From the NCBI GenBank assembly GCA_015227615.1, contig JAALGZ010000003.1, positions 1,736,001 to 1,800,000 on the forward strand: a DNA stretch of 64,000 bases, written 5' to 3'. Shown here in pieces: positions 18,619 to 30,571 of this stretch. The first letter of the stretch is position 1; each line of letters starts with the position of its first letter. Made by a program: the position numbers and the translations under genes. The stretch comes from Labyrinthula sp. Ha (Eukaryota; Sar; Bigyra; Labyrinthulida; Labyrinthulaceae). The notes under the pieces were generated by a model. That model worked only from the letters and a program-made list of their open reading frames with translations. It did not search any database and was not told where the DNA came from.

Positions 18619-21600
18619 AACATTTTTTTGAATACCTAATAAGATAGTGTAAATTGTTTCAACCAGAGAACAGAAGCGAACCAACCATCGTGGTCAATCA
18701 TCTTGAGCCATTGCATATTCTTTTGATCTTTCCTACAAATTTGGTAAATAATTCTAAACTCTGGTAGCAGCTCTTGGTAATTTTATGCTATTGTTTCGTA
18801 ATTGAAGGGCTTTATTTGGTATCAATGCAAGTAAATCTGAAATGTATGTGTCAAAACCTAGTTTATTCGACTCAATTCAAAGGACAATTATTTATTCCTA
18901 GCAAAAATACCTTTTCTATGCTATAAACTAAAGGATAGAAAAACCCAGTTGTTTTTTTTTTAATTTGTACATAGTTAAGTAAATGACGTGTACTATTCTT
19001 AATAAAATGAAGATTTTATTGAAAACAACGACAAGTTATTAATAGTTTGAATAAATTGATCTCCCTTTCAAGAAATTTTTACACTAATGCCATATAATAA
19101 AAACATATTTACAAATCTTAACTTGGTAGATATTGCTAAAAAAATTCTGGTTTGTTAAATTGCACTTAACATGTTTATTGCATATCAATGAGCTCGTGCA
19201 TATCAACAAGAATATCTTGCAAATTATTTAATTGACCCAAGATAAAAAGTAGGAATTTTGTTCGATAAGTTATTTTATTTGAACTTTCTATGTGAATATG
19301 TTGGTCATTGAGGAGTGTTAAAGAATATGAATTTAGTTGAGTTATATTACTATTATACATTACTTTCTAATGGAATAGCCTGTAGAATTCATTCCGTGAG
19401 TCTTAACTACTTTACTGACCTAATACAAAGATATTCCAACTTTTTCGTATTTTAATTAGCTAGTTTTATCCTTTCAAGTCTAAAGATCGAAATCTCTATA
19501 TAGATTGACTTAAATATACACGTTATGGTATATCTATTAAATTCATGATACATATATTGAGGAAGTGATCTGAGCTAAATAAATTTTCCCCAAATGCCAT
19601 CGAAACACTTCACTTACCTTATACTAGAAGTTAAAGCACTAGAGACTAGATAATTACAATAAATTGATATTTTATTTACAACTGTCTTGGCCTTGAACAT
19701 GGTTACTCGTATTCTAGAAAAAAATGATCAAACAAGATAAATAAGTAGAGGAATTTGACTAAAAATTAGAGATATCAACAAAGACTCCCATGGATTCTTA
19801 GCGTAGTTGGTAAAAACTACTATCATCGAGTGAGAGAAACATAGTTTAATAGAACGCTGGGTGACAGATTGAAGCTTTTTAAAATATTATCGAAAAATCG
19901 TATGGTTCCATTCATGTGTTCGGTAGGGCATCGAAGTATATTGCAATACTTTGTCCATATAACTATCAAAGTAGAAGTAAATCTGAAATCTATCATTGAT
20001 ATTTGGAATTGAAAGTATTTTTTGTTCTTCTGAATTATTAATTTTACGTTAATCTAATTGGATATATTTATTTTAATATTATGCTAAAACGGGTTTTGTA
20101 TGTGGAAAACAATAATCTTGTATATTTAGTTAAGATTTATTAAGCATACGCATCTGGGCTATAACCCTATAGCCAAAGAATATTGAAAATGAATTAAGAA
20201 ACAGAAAGAAAAACTAGGGGGAACACAAAAACAAATATCCAAGAATCTATATACATGGAATTTGGGAGTTAAATAATTTTAAGTGTATATAATAAATGTT
20301 CAATATAATTAGAAACTTTACTGGGTGAAATTTACAGGCTAGAAATAGATTCTAGAAACCTTCAAAAAGTCAGATACAGAAAAAAACTTCGGAGTTAGAA
20401 CTCTTATCATTTTGAATACGAACTAATATTTTGAGGCTTTATTAATCGTGTGTCAGAAGCAGGTGCTACCTTTGACATTAAAAACCAAATCTAATTCTCA
20501 CAGTTGATTGACCTAGATTACTTTGAACATCAACTTAGATAGTTTTCAGTGACAGAGAAATCCCTATCAAAGATGATAGAAACAAACAGAATAGCTACAT
20601 ACTCTTACCAAAGCAAGTTTATCTTTTGTTGAATTAAATTATATACTTCAATAAATATTTAAAAAGTAGATTGGTGCAAGATATTGATAACATACTAATT
20701 TCTAAAGGAGTAGGAGGCTTAGAATATATAGAAGATACTAGTATGATAGCTTTGTCACAATGTAGATATATGTAAATAGCTAAAACTGAAAATGTCAATC
20801 TCTACGTAAATAAATATTTAAAGCGGAGGAGTTATTTCGCTGAATATATTTTGAAGAGCCTGAACAAAGAAGTAGGAGACAGCTATAAGAATTGTATCTT
20901 GATGTGTATAATATGTAAAATCTTATCTTAACAATCATTAGCGATGACGCCAATTGACCCGGGCGACTTTTTGAAGTTGATATTCCCCTTTAATGTGAAG
21001 AATAAAAGTTTTGGTAACATTTTATAGGGTATAATTTCTTGGTATTATAGGTTTCAGTGTTATCACGAGTGATGAAGTTAAATCCTTAGAAAATCTAGTT
21101 ATAATATTCCACTCCAAATATATCACATGTTTCAAATATTTGTTTACCATTTTAGGATAGTCTTCTAAATATTTTTCTGACAAAGATTATTATTACTTCA
21201 TAGAAAGTATAATCAGGATCTTGTGCGAAAATTTTGATTCATTCTTGTTGCTTTTCCATTTACTAGAACCTTGATTAAACACTTTCCGAATATATAGTAG
21301 TATTATCTCCTAAGAAACTAAATAAAAAGGAGATTCTTTGCCAGGTTCTTACTCAAAAAAGCTTAGTTGGTCTAAAACAAGAAAAAATAAATATTGGGAT
21401 TTTGTTACAACTGCTTTATAGTGAGGTATCTTTAAAGTCTCGACTGAAGTTGACTTGGGGTGAAGCTATCATTTTTGAGAGCATAATTGATTGAAAAAGT
21501 GTCGCCAAAATTGCCCACAAGCTCATATCTTAATTACACATAAATCAAAACCTTTAAAACAGGTTCAAATACACTTGAAAAGTGAAAGTAGCTAGATTTA

Positions 21601-24523
21601 TCATTATCTCATGAATATTCAGGGTGTAACTTTGAGCTTTAGGAATGAAACGGGCACCCGGGTGGTTATTTTAGCGTTATATTATTTGAGAAAGACGACG
21701 TTAAACTTCTAGAATATATATATATATATATATATTTATTCAGGATGGAAAAGATACAGGTGTTCACAGATACTACACAATAGTTTCTAAAAACTTGAGC
21801 AAGATTTCCCTGCTCAAAATATATTTATTTTGAAGACGAGAATATTATAATCATCTTATTTTTGAAATAGATCTAGCAGTAATCGTAAGAGTTGGGAAGA
21901 TAGACCGAACGAGTTCGATTTTAGGATAAACTTTTCAAGTTTTGAAAAGCGGAAAATACCATGCAAACTAAGAGTACATATTATATAATCATACCTTGGT
22001 TTCAGATGGTTACGGCAAAGGTGTCATTTCTTATGACGGATGTAAATAGGCTTTTGCTGCAACAATAATAGTTTATATTAAGCTTTGAAATTACTCAAAA
22101 TTAAGATTTTGTCAAAAAGGAGAACATGAAGTAAGAGATATAATTCATGAAACCGCTTTGAAAATTGAGTCACCAGTATGAGCAAACTGCCTAAGTAAGG
22201 ATGTCATTGAGAAGAGTTAATGATACTGAAATTTGATTATAAAATGCCAAAATATATAGTGACAGCAAGTAATATTGAAAACATTCTTGAACTTTCTCTT
22301 GAACCTTTGCCTTAAAGCATATTTTTGATCGATGGCTTCATCTTAAAAGTTTTCTCTTAATACCTTTACCATATATCCCATCCTTTTCAATATAAAATTG
22401 CCTGAACACCAAATTTTTCCAAATGTAATAACTCAGACTATAGCATTTTTCAAATTCAAATTGTATTAAACATCTCTTCCAAGATACGGTGTTAAGAAAC
22501 ATGTACCCTTAATGTAAAAGATTTTCATATATTGAAATAAGAATTATTCCGTACAATTAATTAGTGCTGAAGATTCTCATTCTTTGAAAGCCAAGATTTA
22601 ATATACCTTCATTTTGTGCTCTACATTTGGACAACAACTTATGAAATACATATGTGGTCCCAAAGCCTAAACTCATCATCAAACTCCATCTTATCTGTAT
22701 AGCTGAACCTATGAAACTCATGCAAGGTCTTGTCGTTTCTTTTAACTATATTATTTTTTCTTAGATCAATACAAACCTAAGTAAAAGTGATTAATTTCAT
22801 CTTTTCTTTAATTCTGTATATCATAGGTATCTTGTGAGAAGTGTAATCATTTCTATGTTACGTTTTAATTTATGAAGAGGTATTTAATTTTCTTTCTGTA
22901 TAAACCATTAATATTTTTTCTAAGCAATTGACGTCAGCTACTAGTTTCTTTTTTTCCTTGATTACGCAATAAGATGTTTATATATATTTGAATATTGTAG
23001 TAGTTTGTATTGAACTTGATAGCACTTCCTATAAAGCATAGATAACTACATCTGAAATTGTTCCTGATCTTTTAAAATGATTTTTTAATTTTAATGTTCA
23101 TTTTCATTTATCCTTGGTATTTTTCTTTATCCCGGATTACTGTTCCTATGCCCGGAGACTTAGAAAGATTCTTTGTATCATTGTTAATTGCCATGTAGTT
23201 AGAAGAAAGTGTCATGGCTTTCCGGTGCGACACTTTGCCGTAGATGTTAATATTCTATCATGATATTAAAAGAGCATACAAGAAAAGAACGCGGTGCGAG
23301 ACAAAGAGATGCAGCAGACATATGTTTGTGGAGTCGATTGTATCATTTTAATTATATTCTTGGCAATTTTATATTGTGCGTATGAGAGCTTAGGGATGAA
23401 TAATTATGGGGTGAAAAAGATTATTTCTGGAAGCTAACCCATTTCTTAAAGTCAACAATCTCTAAGCAAAGTATTAGAATGACATTAGAATACACACGGA
23501 AAGAGCCTCTTGACCCTTTGAAAAAGAAATAAGAAGGTTCTTGAGATACAATAAAAAAAATTTTGAAAGTTTCCAAAACTCTAAAATATCACTTAAATGA
23601 GAATTCTATATTTCTCAATGGATTTTTTTTTCATACTGCACACCTAAACACATCTTATTTATATCATTGGTGGTACTTACAAGTACTGTAGAGAATTATG
23701 CCCTGATTAATTGGACCATTAAGAGAGTATTAGTGTATTGAGACGGCTAAGTTAATCAACTAATTCTTTTAAAATTTCCAAAATTAAGCATAAAAACTTT
23801 TTGAACTTGTCACAATACGACATAGTAGCCTTTTCCAATGAAGCTCCAAGTACAAGGAAATAGTTCTTGTTTATTAGAGAATCCTGATGAGTATGAGGAG
23901 ACAAAATATTTGCACAATTGTTGTTGAGTTGTTTTTACATTTTCAAAAACTGGCAGTGCTAGGACTTAAGTTATATATCTTCAAAATGTAACGATTTCTA
24001 GATGACCAGTTGCGTATTTAATCCAACTCTGCTTAGTTACTCGTTTCTTTTTTATAGAACTAAATTTCTTCCTTTTTAGATTGTTTGTACTCTCAAAAGA
24101 ATAAATTTGAGTTAAGCCATTTTCAAACTCTTACCTCAATCTGTATGAAGTCTGCTTGTTTCACACTAAAAAAGCTAATTCTCCTTTTCGCAGCTATATT
24201 TTTATTGTGATTCCGAATAAGAAACATTTTCTAAATTCTTGTTATTCTGAGTTAATTTAAGACTCATAGTTTTTGATTTTCATAATAGTTGCTGTTCAAA
24301 AAAAAGTTTATAGCTATATTTCCCTTGATTATTGTTTAACAATTCTTTCTATCTAAATAAACCTCTTTTTTGTAGACTTCCTTCTTTTAAAGAGACAAGA
24401 AAATATAAAATAAGATATTAATTTTAAACCAATTAATATTCTACTCAAGTCTAAACTTCTATCTCTTATACAGCTCAAATTCTCTACAAGACCGAATGTT
24501 TAAACTTGACACTGACATTTTAC
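18619..24523. other. Long AT-rich intergenic region, no gene seen
   Basis: No convincing open frame or RNA gene is visible. It contains a (TA)n run at about 21709-21736 and a candidate decayed inverted-repeat element at about 20942-21690 (ends with ACGC..CCCGGG blocks; see findings). The last part is the 3' flank of the Stealth gene. Confidence 0.55.
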
Positions 24524-25717
24524 TTAAGCTATCTCAAATGCAGAAACTTCTGGAAATTTATTAATAAGCATTTGATATACTTGTTTTTTTGATGAACCAA
24601 GACCTTCATCTCCATCCTGGACACAAAAAAAAGTACTAGGATTTTCAAAAAAATCTTCAAACAACTTCATTTCGTACTCTGTATGCTTATTGTACACATC
24701 CCACCAAGTTACATTTTCATTAAAAACATAATCTGTGGATTTAAACCATCCAGGATGTGCTTGTATATAAAATATATATGCAAAGTGTATTTCAATCGCA
24801 TCATACCTGCGAAATTTTGCATGAGAGCTTTCAATCATATCTGTTTCAAAATATTTCCAAACTTCTTCTACAATTTGTTTGTTGAAAAAATATGGAGCAT
24901 GAGAAGGAACTCTAATTTTTATATTTTGACCTATACCATAACTATGAAGTATATTTGTTATTTCTTTTACTCGTCTACTTGCAATTTTATCTAAATATAT
25001 TTTATGTCCATTTTGAACAGTATAAAAATTTTCCATTGTAATGTTTTGTCCAAAGAAAAAATCATCATTTAGATAAATATAATTATCACTCAATCCTGGA
25101 ATTCTAAAGAGATGTAATTCTATTGATCCAGAGCGAAAAACTGGTAGATCTGCAGCAAATTCACCAACAAAGATATCTTTATGAAGAACAATATGTATTT
25201 TTGGATGAGATATATTTAACCAGTTTGGAACTTGGGATTCCAAAGCTACAACAATAAAAATATTATTTACCCAAGAGAAATGTTTTTCAACAGATCGAAG
25301 AGAATATTTTAACTCAGAGTGGTCTGTATATCTATTTTCATCGTTCATATGATGATCTGGGTTAATGTATTTCTTCATATCTTCTAGCATCACAGGATGA
25401 AACTTTTTCTTGCTCTCTAACCAAATCGGATCTGATCCATTAACATAAGTATATACTAAATCAAGCTTGCTTTCGGGGTTTACGTAATCAACATAATATT
25501 CTGCCGGACCATCAAAATTCTTGTGAATAGATGGAGCTTTTGATCTTCTTGTTTTCTCTGCCTTAACTAGTCTCTGTTTTGTTGAACTCAAATGAACGTT
25601 TGCTAGTAACAAAACAAGAAAAGTAATTAAGAAAGAAAACTTCAATATTGTGAAAACTTTTGGGGGTACGCGTTCAAAAGCATATGAGTTGACTGACTTA
25701 GAGGGTTTTTTATACAT
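24524..25717 (-). CDS. Stealth-family sugar-phosphate transferase, type II Golgi membrane protein
   Basis: Stealth proteins transfer a sugar 1-phosphate to a glycan; animal GNPTAB (GlcNAc-1-phosphotransferase) is the best-known member. The 397 residues start with a short cytosolic tail and a signal-anchor at about 21-40 (VFTILKFSFLITFLVLLLAN). The conserved regions follow in order. CR1 is LDLVYTYVNGSDPIWL (about 85-100). CR2 is YTDHSELKYSLRSVEKHF with NNIFIVV. CR3 is GLSDNYIYLNDDFFFG. The fourth conserved block spans HAPYFFNKQIVEEVW, KFRRYDAIEIHFAYIFY and the end. It is a minimal form, far shorter than GNPTAB, with no inserted Notch-like repeats. It is a single open frame ending in TAA. It is divergent to the GT64 gene at 30572. 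The acceptor substrate is unknown. Confidence 0.88.
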   Translation of the reverse strand: MYKKPSKSVNSYAFERVPPKVFTILKFSFLITFLVLLLANVHLSSTKQRLVKAEKTRRSKAPSIHKNFDGPAEYYVDYVNPESKLDLVYTYVNGSDPIWLESKKKFHPVMLEDMKKYINPDHHMNDENRYTDHSELKYSLRSVEKHFSWVNNIFIVVALESQVPNWLNISHPKIHIVLHKDIFVGEFAADLPVFRSGSIELHLFRIPGLSDNYIYLNDDFFFGQNITMENFYTVQNGHKIYLDKIASRRVKEITNILHSYGIGQNIKIRVPSHAPYFFNKQIVEEVWKYFETDMIESSHAKFRRYDAIEIHFAYIFYIQAHPGWFKSTDYVFNENVTWWDVYNKHTEYEMKLFEDFFENPSTFFCVQDGDEGLGSSKKQVYQMLINKFPEVSAFEIA

Positions 25718-26073
25718 ATTGAAGGAAAATTGGTTCGGGTTTTATTTTTGATTCCTTAAAAAAAGCCGGGACTCCTTAAATAATGGTATGTTGGGTTAAA
25801 GAGTTTATTCCCATTTTTTTTACGTATCACCCATTTCTTTTTGCTCTTTTAGGAACTGCAAGCTATCAAGACAGTTTATAAAACTATATAGGTTATCTGT
25901 CAAACACATTTGTTATAATATTCTTCGTATAATAAATCTTTGTTTGAACATGGTGGTTTGTATTGGTTAAGTTTTTTTTGTAGAGTTATTTGAATATCTC
26001 CTTTTATTTTTATTCCCGGTTACGCAAATTTGATTTGGGTATGAAAATACTCCTGAATATTACTAGCTTCTGG
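25718..26073 (-). promoter_or_regulatory. 5' flank of the Stealth gene, left half of a split intergenic region
   Basis: 356 bp of AT-rich DNA separate the Stealth start from the left end of the hAT relic. Together with 30333-30571 it would form an intergenic region of about 595 bp between two divergent genes. No specific promoter motif is recognised. Confidence 0.35.
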
Positions 26074-29000
26074 TAGGACTCTTTAACGCAAAAACGTTAA
26101 CTAACGGTAGAAAGAATGTTCTAATTTGCTTACCGTTAATAGCGTTAATGATACCGTTAATTACCGTTTATTAGCGGGAAATTAACGTTAAGGAAAAAAA
26201 TGCCGCTAACTTTTTGGGTTCCCAAAATTTCTTACCAATTTAATATTTTGTCCAAAATCATATCTCCATAACATATTATGCCTATATTCTTTTTGTAAAG
26301 GAATATAATCGAAGAAAAGGCTGACTTAGAAGTAGATGCAACATAAAATCAACATCATGTGAAAATTATTTTAGATAGAAATCTTCTTATGACTACTGAC
26401 CTTACCCTTGAAGTTATTTCAATCCAAGCTTAAACGGAGCGCTAGAGAGTAATTAAAGGTTCCAAATATCTTTTCTAATAACTTTAAAGAACTAGTTCAA
26501 CTCTCTTAAAGTAAATGCAACTGAGCAAATAGAGGTAATGCCTTTGCCGTAGCGAAAATTTTGGATAGTCTTCATATAAAATTCGTTGTATCTTAGCTTA
26601 AGCCTACATCTGAGAAAATTCGGCACATTTTTGAAAATTAATAAACAAGAGCTATTAAGATAAATTAAATTAAATTATTTAAACTAATTTTAACTTTCTG
26701 AAAGCAGAATGTGTTTCTTCGCGATAGCGAAAATTTTGCATAACCTTTATACAGAAATGCTTGTATCTTGGCTTAATTTCCTTTTCAGAAAAGCTATAAC
26801 ACATTATTCAAAAGATATTTTAGTTTCCCATGTGTTCAAGCAAAGGATATTATATTTTAAGAGTTCAATCACAAGTTATGTGCGTTTTAGTATTCAAATA
26901 TCAAGGCAAGATTTAGCATAGGATGATTGTCCTCAGTAAAAGTCATTTTTTGCAATTAATTTTTTATCTTTTCAACCAAAAAAAGCTCTATACTTCTTTA
27001 GACCCTAGTTCCTAAGATTATTTAGCCTTTTAATTTTCTTTTACTGGGAAATACTAGGGTTAAACTACATATTTCTATATTTCTAGAATATTGGTCAATT
27101 TCAGGTCATATTTTGACTTCTATTGTATCTCGCTTAGTTCTGTGTAAAGCATCATTGTAACCTGTAAGACTTATCTTAAAAGCTTTTTCTAACCGCTGGT
27201 TTTTTAAATTTTTGTATTTAAGGAGTGGAAGGTAATTTTCTATTCTGTTCTTTTCACGTCATCCTGTATTTTAGGTGAATTTATCAATGATTGCAAAGAT
27301 CATTTCTCAATGAATTTTTTAAGTTATGAAAAACTAAATATAGTTTTGAAATTTGCTTTCATATATTTTTGTAATCACATGAGATAATACAGGATTTAAA
27401 AAGAATTAGCTCATGTTGAACGCAAAATAACTCCAAAATAGTTTACATCGATTTTATATTGACCAGAAAACAATAAAGAAAAAGGTTACATAACCTCTGT
27501 AAACTGTAAACGTTAGCTCTTGTATTTGAATTATGTCAAGTGGCAAACAATAATGTTTTATAGTATTGGTTATTATCTGGTGTTAAAACTTCATTAACGA
27601 TTTTCTCAGAAATGCAGTATAATGGCCGTATAATCAACAATACCTTTTCAACTAATCTACAAAGCTTAAAACATATTGCAAAATAGAATTAATACTTACT
27701 AACATAAAGACTTAGAGGATTGAATCAATATAGAGTATAAAAAAATCACGATTACTGAAAATAAAGCATATAGTATTTGTTAGTTTTTGTAACGAAATCT
27801 TCCTCACATATAATATTATCATCCACAATGTATTTCACATTAAAAAAATGTTCCCAACCATGTGTTTTATCAGGGTATTTGATAAGGATGAGTACTTTAA
27901 ACTCTAAAAAAGGCTAATTTTAAGGGTCCTTTTGACTATGTTTAGAGATCTCTAAAAAAAACATGCATTCAAACGTAATATCAAGAAGAGCAACTCTATA
28001 GATGATCCGATTTTTCCCAGATCCTAGAAATTAGGCGTATGTAACTTCTCAAAATATTTCTCAAGGATTTTCTTTTCTGGTTAACTGTAGCTGAGCGAAC
28101 ATTCAGGCAGAAGAGTCAAATGTTCAAAATCTGCACATCTGAAAATACGAAATCACTCAGTTTTGCTATAATCCCCTAAACTTTTGTACTATGTAGCCCC
28201 AAACAACTAAAAAACATGACTTGTAACCTTTAATTCTGTTTCTTAGGATATTTTTAATATTTTTGTTAAGAAAAGTCGATATTGGGCTAAAATGCTGTTT
28301 TTATCAACTTCAATCCGTGTAATATCTCAAGAAATACTCATCTAGAGCCCAAACACACCTCACCAAGCGAAAGAACGGGTTAATTTAGGTCTAGAAACAA
28401 CTTTTTTTGAGAATTGAAGTATTCTGTATAGACCTCCTAAGAATGTATCCTATTTCCAAGATCTCAGAAACTCTGAAAAAGGATACTCTTAAATGTCAAG
28501 TATTCATGAATGGGTGATACCAAGAACCAAAACATCCTGAGAAATAATAGTATACCATAGGTATTGTTGTTTCGGGCACCTCCGAGTTTTTTTTAGGGAA
28601 CTTGAAGAACTTCCCTATTAATCTGAGCAATAGCTATTTCAACTAATTTAACTTTACTCCAAACTCAACTTTAAAATAACCAAAACTGAGCTACAAGTAG
28701 AAAAAATATCAAAAACTTTGACTTTAACCTCATCCAAAATTAATTTATTAATTTAAAGAAGAAAAATTTAAAGTTTGAGGTTTCTATTAATTTTAATCAT
28801 ACAGATCTCTATCATATAATTGCAAATTCTTATAGAAAAATACATGTTTTTTTAACTTTTTCAGATGATAAAATGCTAAAAAAACCCATATGAATTGGCA
28901 TCAAAAGGACAGTATAAATTAAATAAAATTTACATTTTTAGTTAAAAAAAAAATCATATTGTGGTTGTTTTTATGACGTATTTATGAAAAAAGTGATATT

Positions 29001-30332
29001 TTTGCTTTTACAAGTTAAACACCTTGCTCTTGCTTTTATAAAATATGGTTGGTACCATTTTAAATAAAAAAAAGATCTACAGGAATGGTGTTTATATGTT
29101 CTAACTCTAAGTTTGACTTACTTAAAAAGTCTACTACTTTTTATATTTTCATATTTCTCCAATACTAAACTGAATTCAATATTACATTACCGTCAACCCA
29201 CTAGAACCAGCAGGATTTAAGAAATGACTAAAAAATATCTGTATCTACAGATAGCCCAGCAAAGATTAGGCAATTGGATGACAAACGTAATAAAAATATT
29301 AAAACTATACTCTAGGTCAAAATAAATAAATATTTTATATCAATGATATCTTGGAGCACATGCAAAGATGTTAGAGTTGAATTTTGAAAGTGGCCTTAGT
29401 GACGTCGTTGAAGCTAAGATCCCAAATTATCTCTTAAAGAAAAGCAAAGATACGCTTGTTCACAAAAAGAGAAAATGTTATATTTTTAAAACCCTGTGAA
29501 GCTGCCAATGCTGGTCCGAGGTTTCCAACGATTGCAAATGTCGCTAGAAAGCTATAACTATTCAAACAAGCAGTGATAGCTCTGAAAGAGCCTTCTCTTA
29601 TGGTCGATTTGAATATGGAGATTAAGAAAACAAGTCTGATTAAACATTCATGATGAGAAGGAACGCAAGGGTGTGAATGAAGTTGTAGTAACAGTTTACA
29701 ATTTAGTTTTTTGGGGTTCTTTAACCTGTTAGCAAAGATTTTTTCTCTTTTTTAACTATTGAAAATGTTTTTCATAATTTTTACTTGTTTTCTATCCAAA
29801 ACTTATAAGAATTTGACCTCTTTTTGAAAATTTAACACAGAAAAAACTAAAATTGTGCTTAAAAAATATTACTGTACCATCATTTTAGTTCATTTAGCTG
29901 ATTTTTTCTACTTTAACTTAAGTTTAGCTTTTCTCTTCTCGATCAAACACGCCTCCCAGATAGTTCACCTAAGGAAAATCTTTAACAAGTAGAAGACAGA
30001 TAATTTTGAAGCTTCGACGAGCAAATTATTCTTTTTTCATGTTTGAAAACTACTTTTACGTTTCTTTGCATCGCCTTTTTTGTTCACACAAGGAGTTTTT
30101 TCTGGACTAGTTTAGTTTTGACTTTGAACAGAAACAGAAGATTTGGTGTTTGTTGACTTTCCCAAAATGTACCAGTACGTACCGTTACTTAACGTGCTTA
30201 GCAGAATTACCGTTAACTTTACAGTAATAACGGTAAGAAAATTGAAGTTTCGCTTAACGGTAACTACGGTAAGCAATGTTTGCGCGTAACTAACGTTAAC
30301 TATCGTAAATTCCGTTACGTTAAGAAAGCCTA
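26074..30332 (+). mobile_element. Old hAT transposon relic, about 4.26 kb
   Basis: The ends resemble inverted repeats: TAGGACTCTTTAACG at the left, and TAGGCTTTCTTAACG as the reverse complement of the right end. Both subterminal regions (26080-26230 and 30160-30330) are packed with GTTAACG/ACCGTTA motifs on both strands, as expected for hAT transposase-binding sites. A hAT C-terminal dimerisation segment survives inside on the plus strand. The flanking 8-mers (GCTTCTGG, TACTTTGG) agree at only four positions, so the target duplication is not demonstrable. No long frame remains, which makes this an old insertion. Confidence 0.65.
29513..29640 (+). pseudogene. hAT transposase dimerisation-domain remnant
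   Basis: One frame gives GPRFPTIANVARKL and, after a one-base frame change, the next gives ITIQTSSDSSERAFSYGRF (about 29556-29613). This is the hAT dimerisation signature (P..A..A...L.I..TS..SERAFS). A further piece, IKKTSLIKHS, follows. Stops lie between and after the pieces. The rest of the transposase is not readable. Confidence 0.7.
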
Positions 30333-30571
30333 TACTTTGGACTTCTTTCGAAGGAGAAGTTAGGTAGCTAATCTAAAAAATTTGGGTTTTGTTCATCCTT
30401 GACATTGTTTTAACAAGCCCAATATTTCGTTAATTGTAAGTAACAGATTCTTAAGAAATGTACAACCCAGAAACTCGATTCATTCTTCAACCATTATATG
30501 GAAGAATATAAACAGATCACACTAGCTAATATGCTATACTGTTACAATGCATTACAAACATAGAACGTAAA
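30333..30571 (+). promoter_or_regulatory. 5' flank of the GT64 gene, right half of the split intergenic region
   Basis: 239 bp of AT-rich DNA lie between the hAT right end and the GT64 start codon. The start is preceded by A-rich sequence (GAACGTAAAATG). No defined element is recognised. Confidence 0.35.

Noticed and set aside
21709-21736. (TA)n run, and another at about 34771-34788.
   Set aside because: These are ordinary microsatellites in AT-rich DNA. No association with a gene or element boundary was seen.
26066-30340. GCTTCTGG and TACTTTGG as an 8-bp target duplication of the large hAT relic.
   Set aside because: Only four of eight positions agree, which is close to chance in this sequence. 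The hAT call rests on the ends, the motif clusters and the SERAFS segment.
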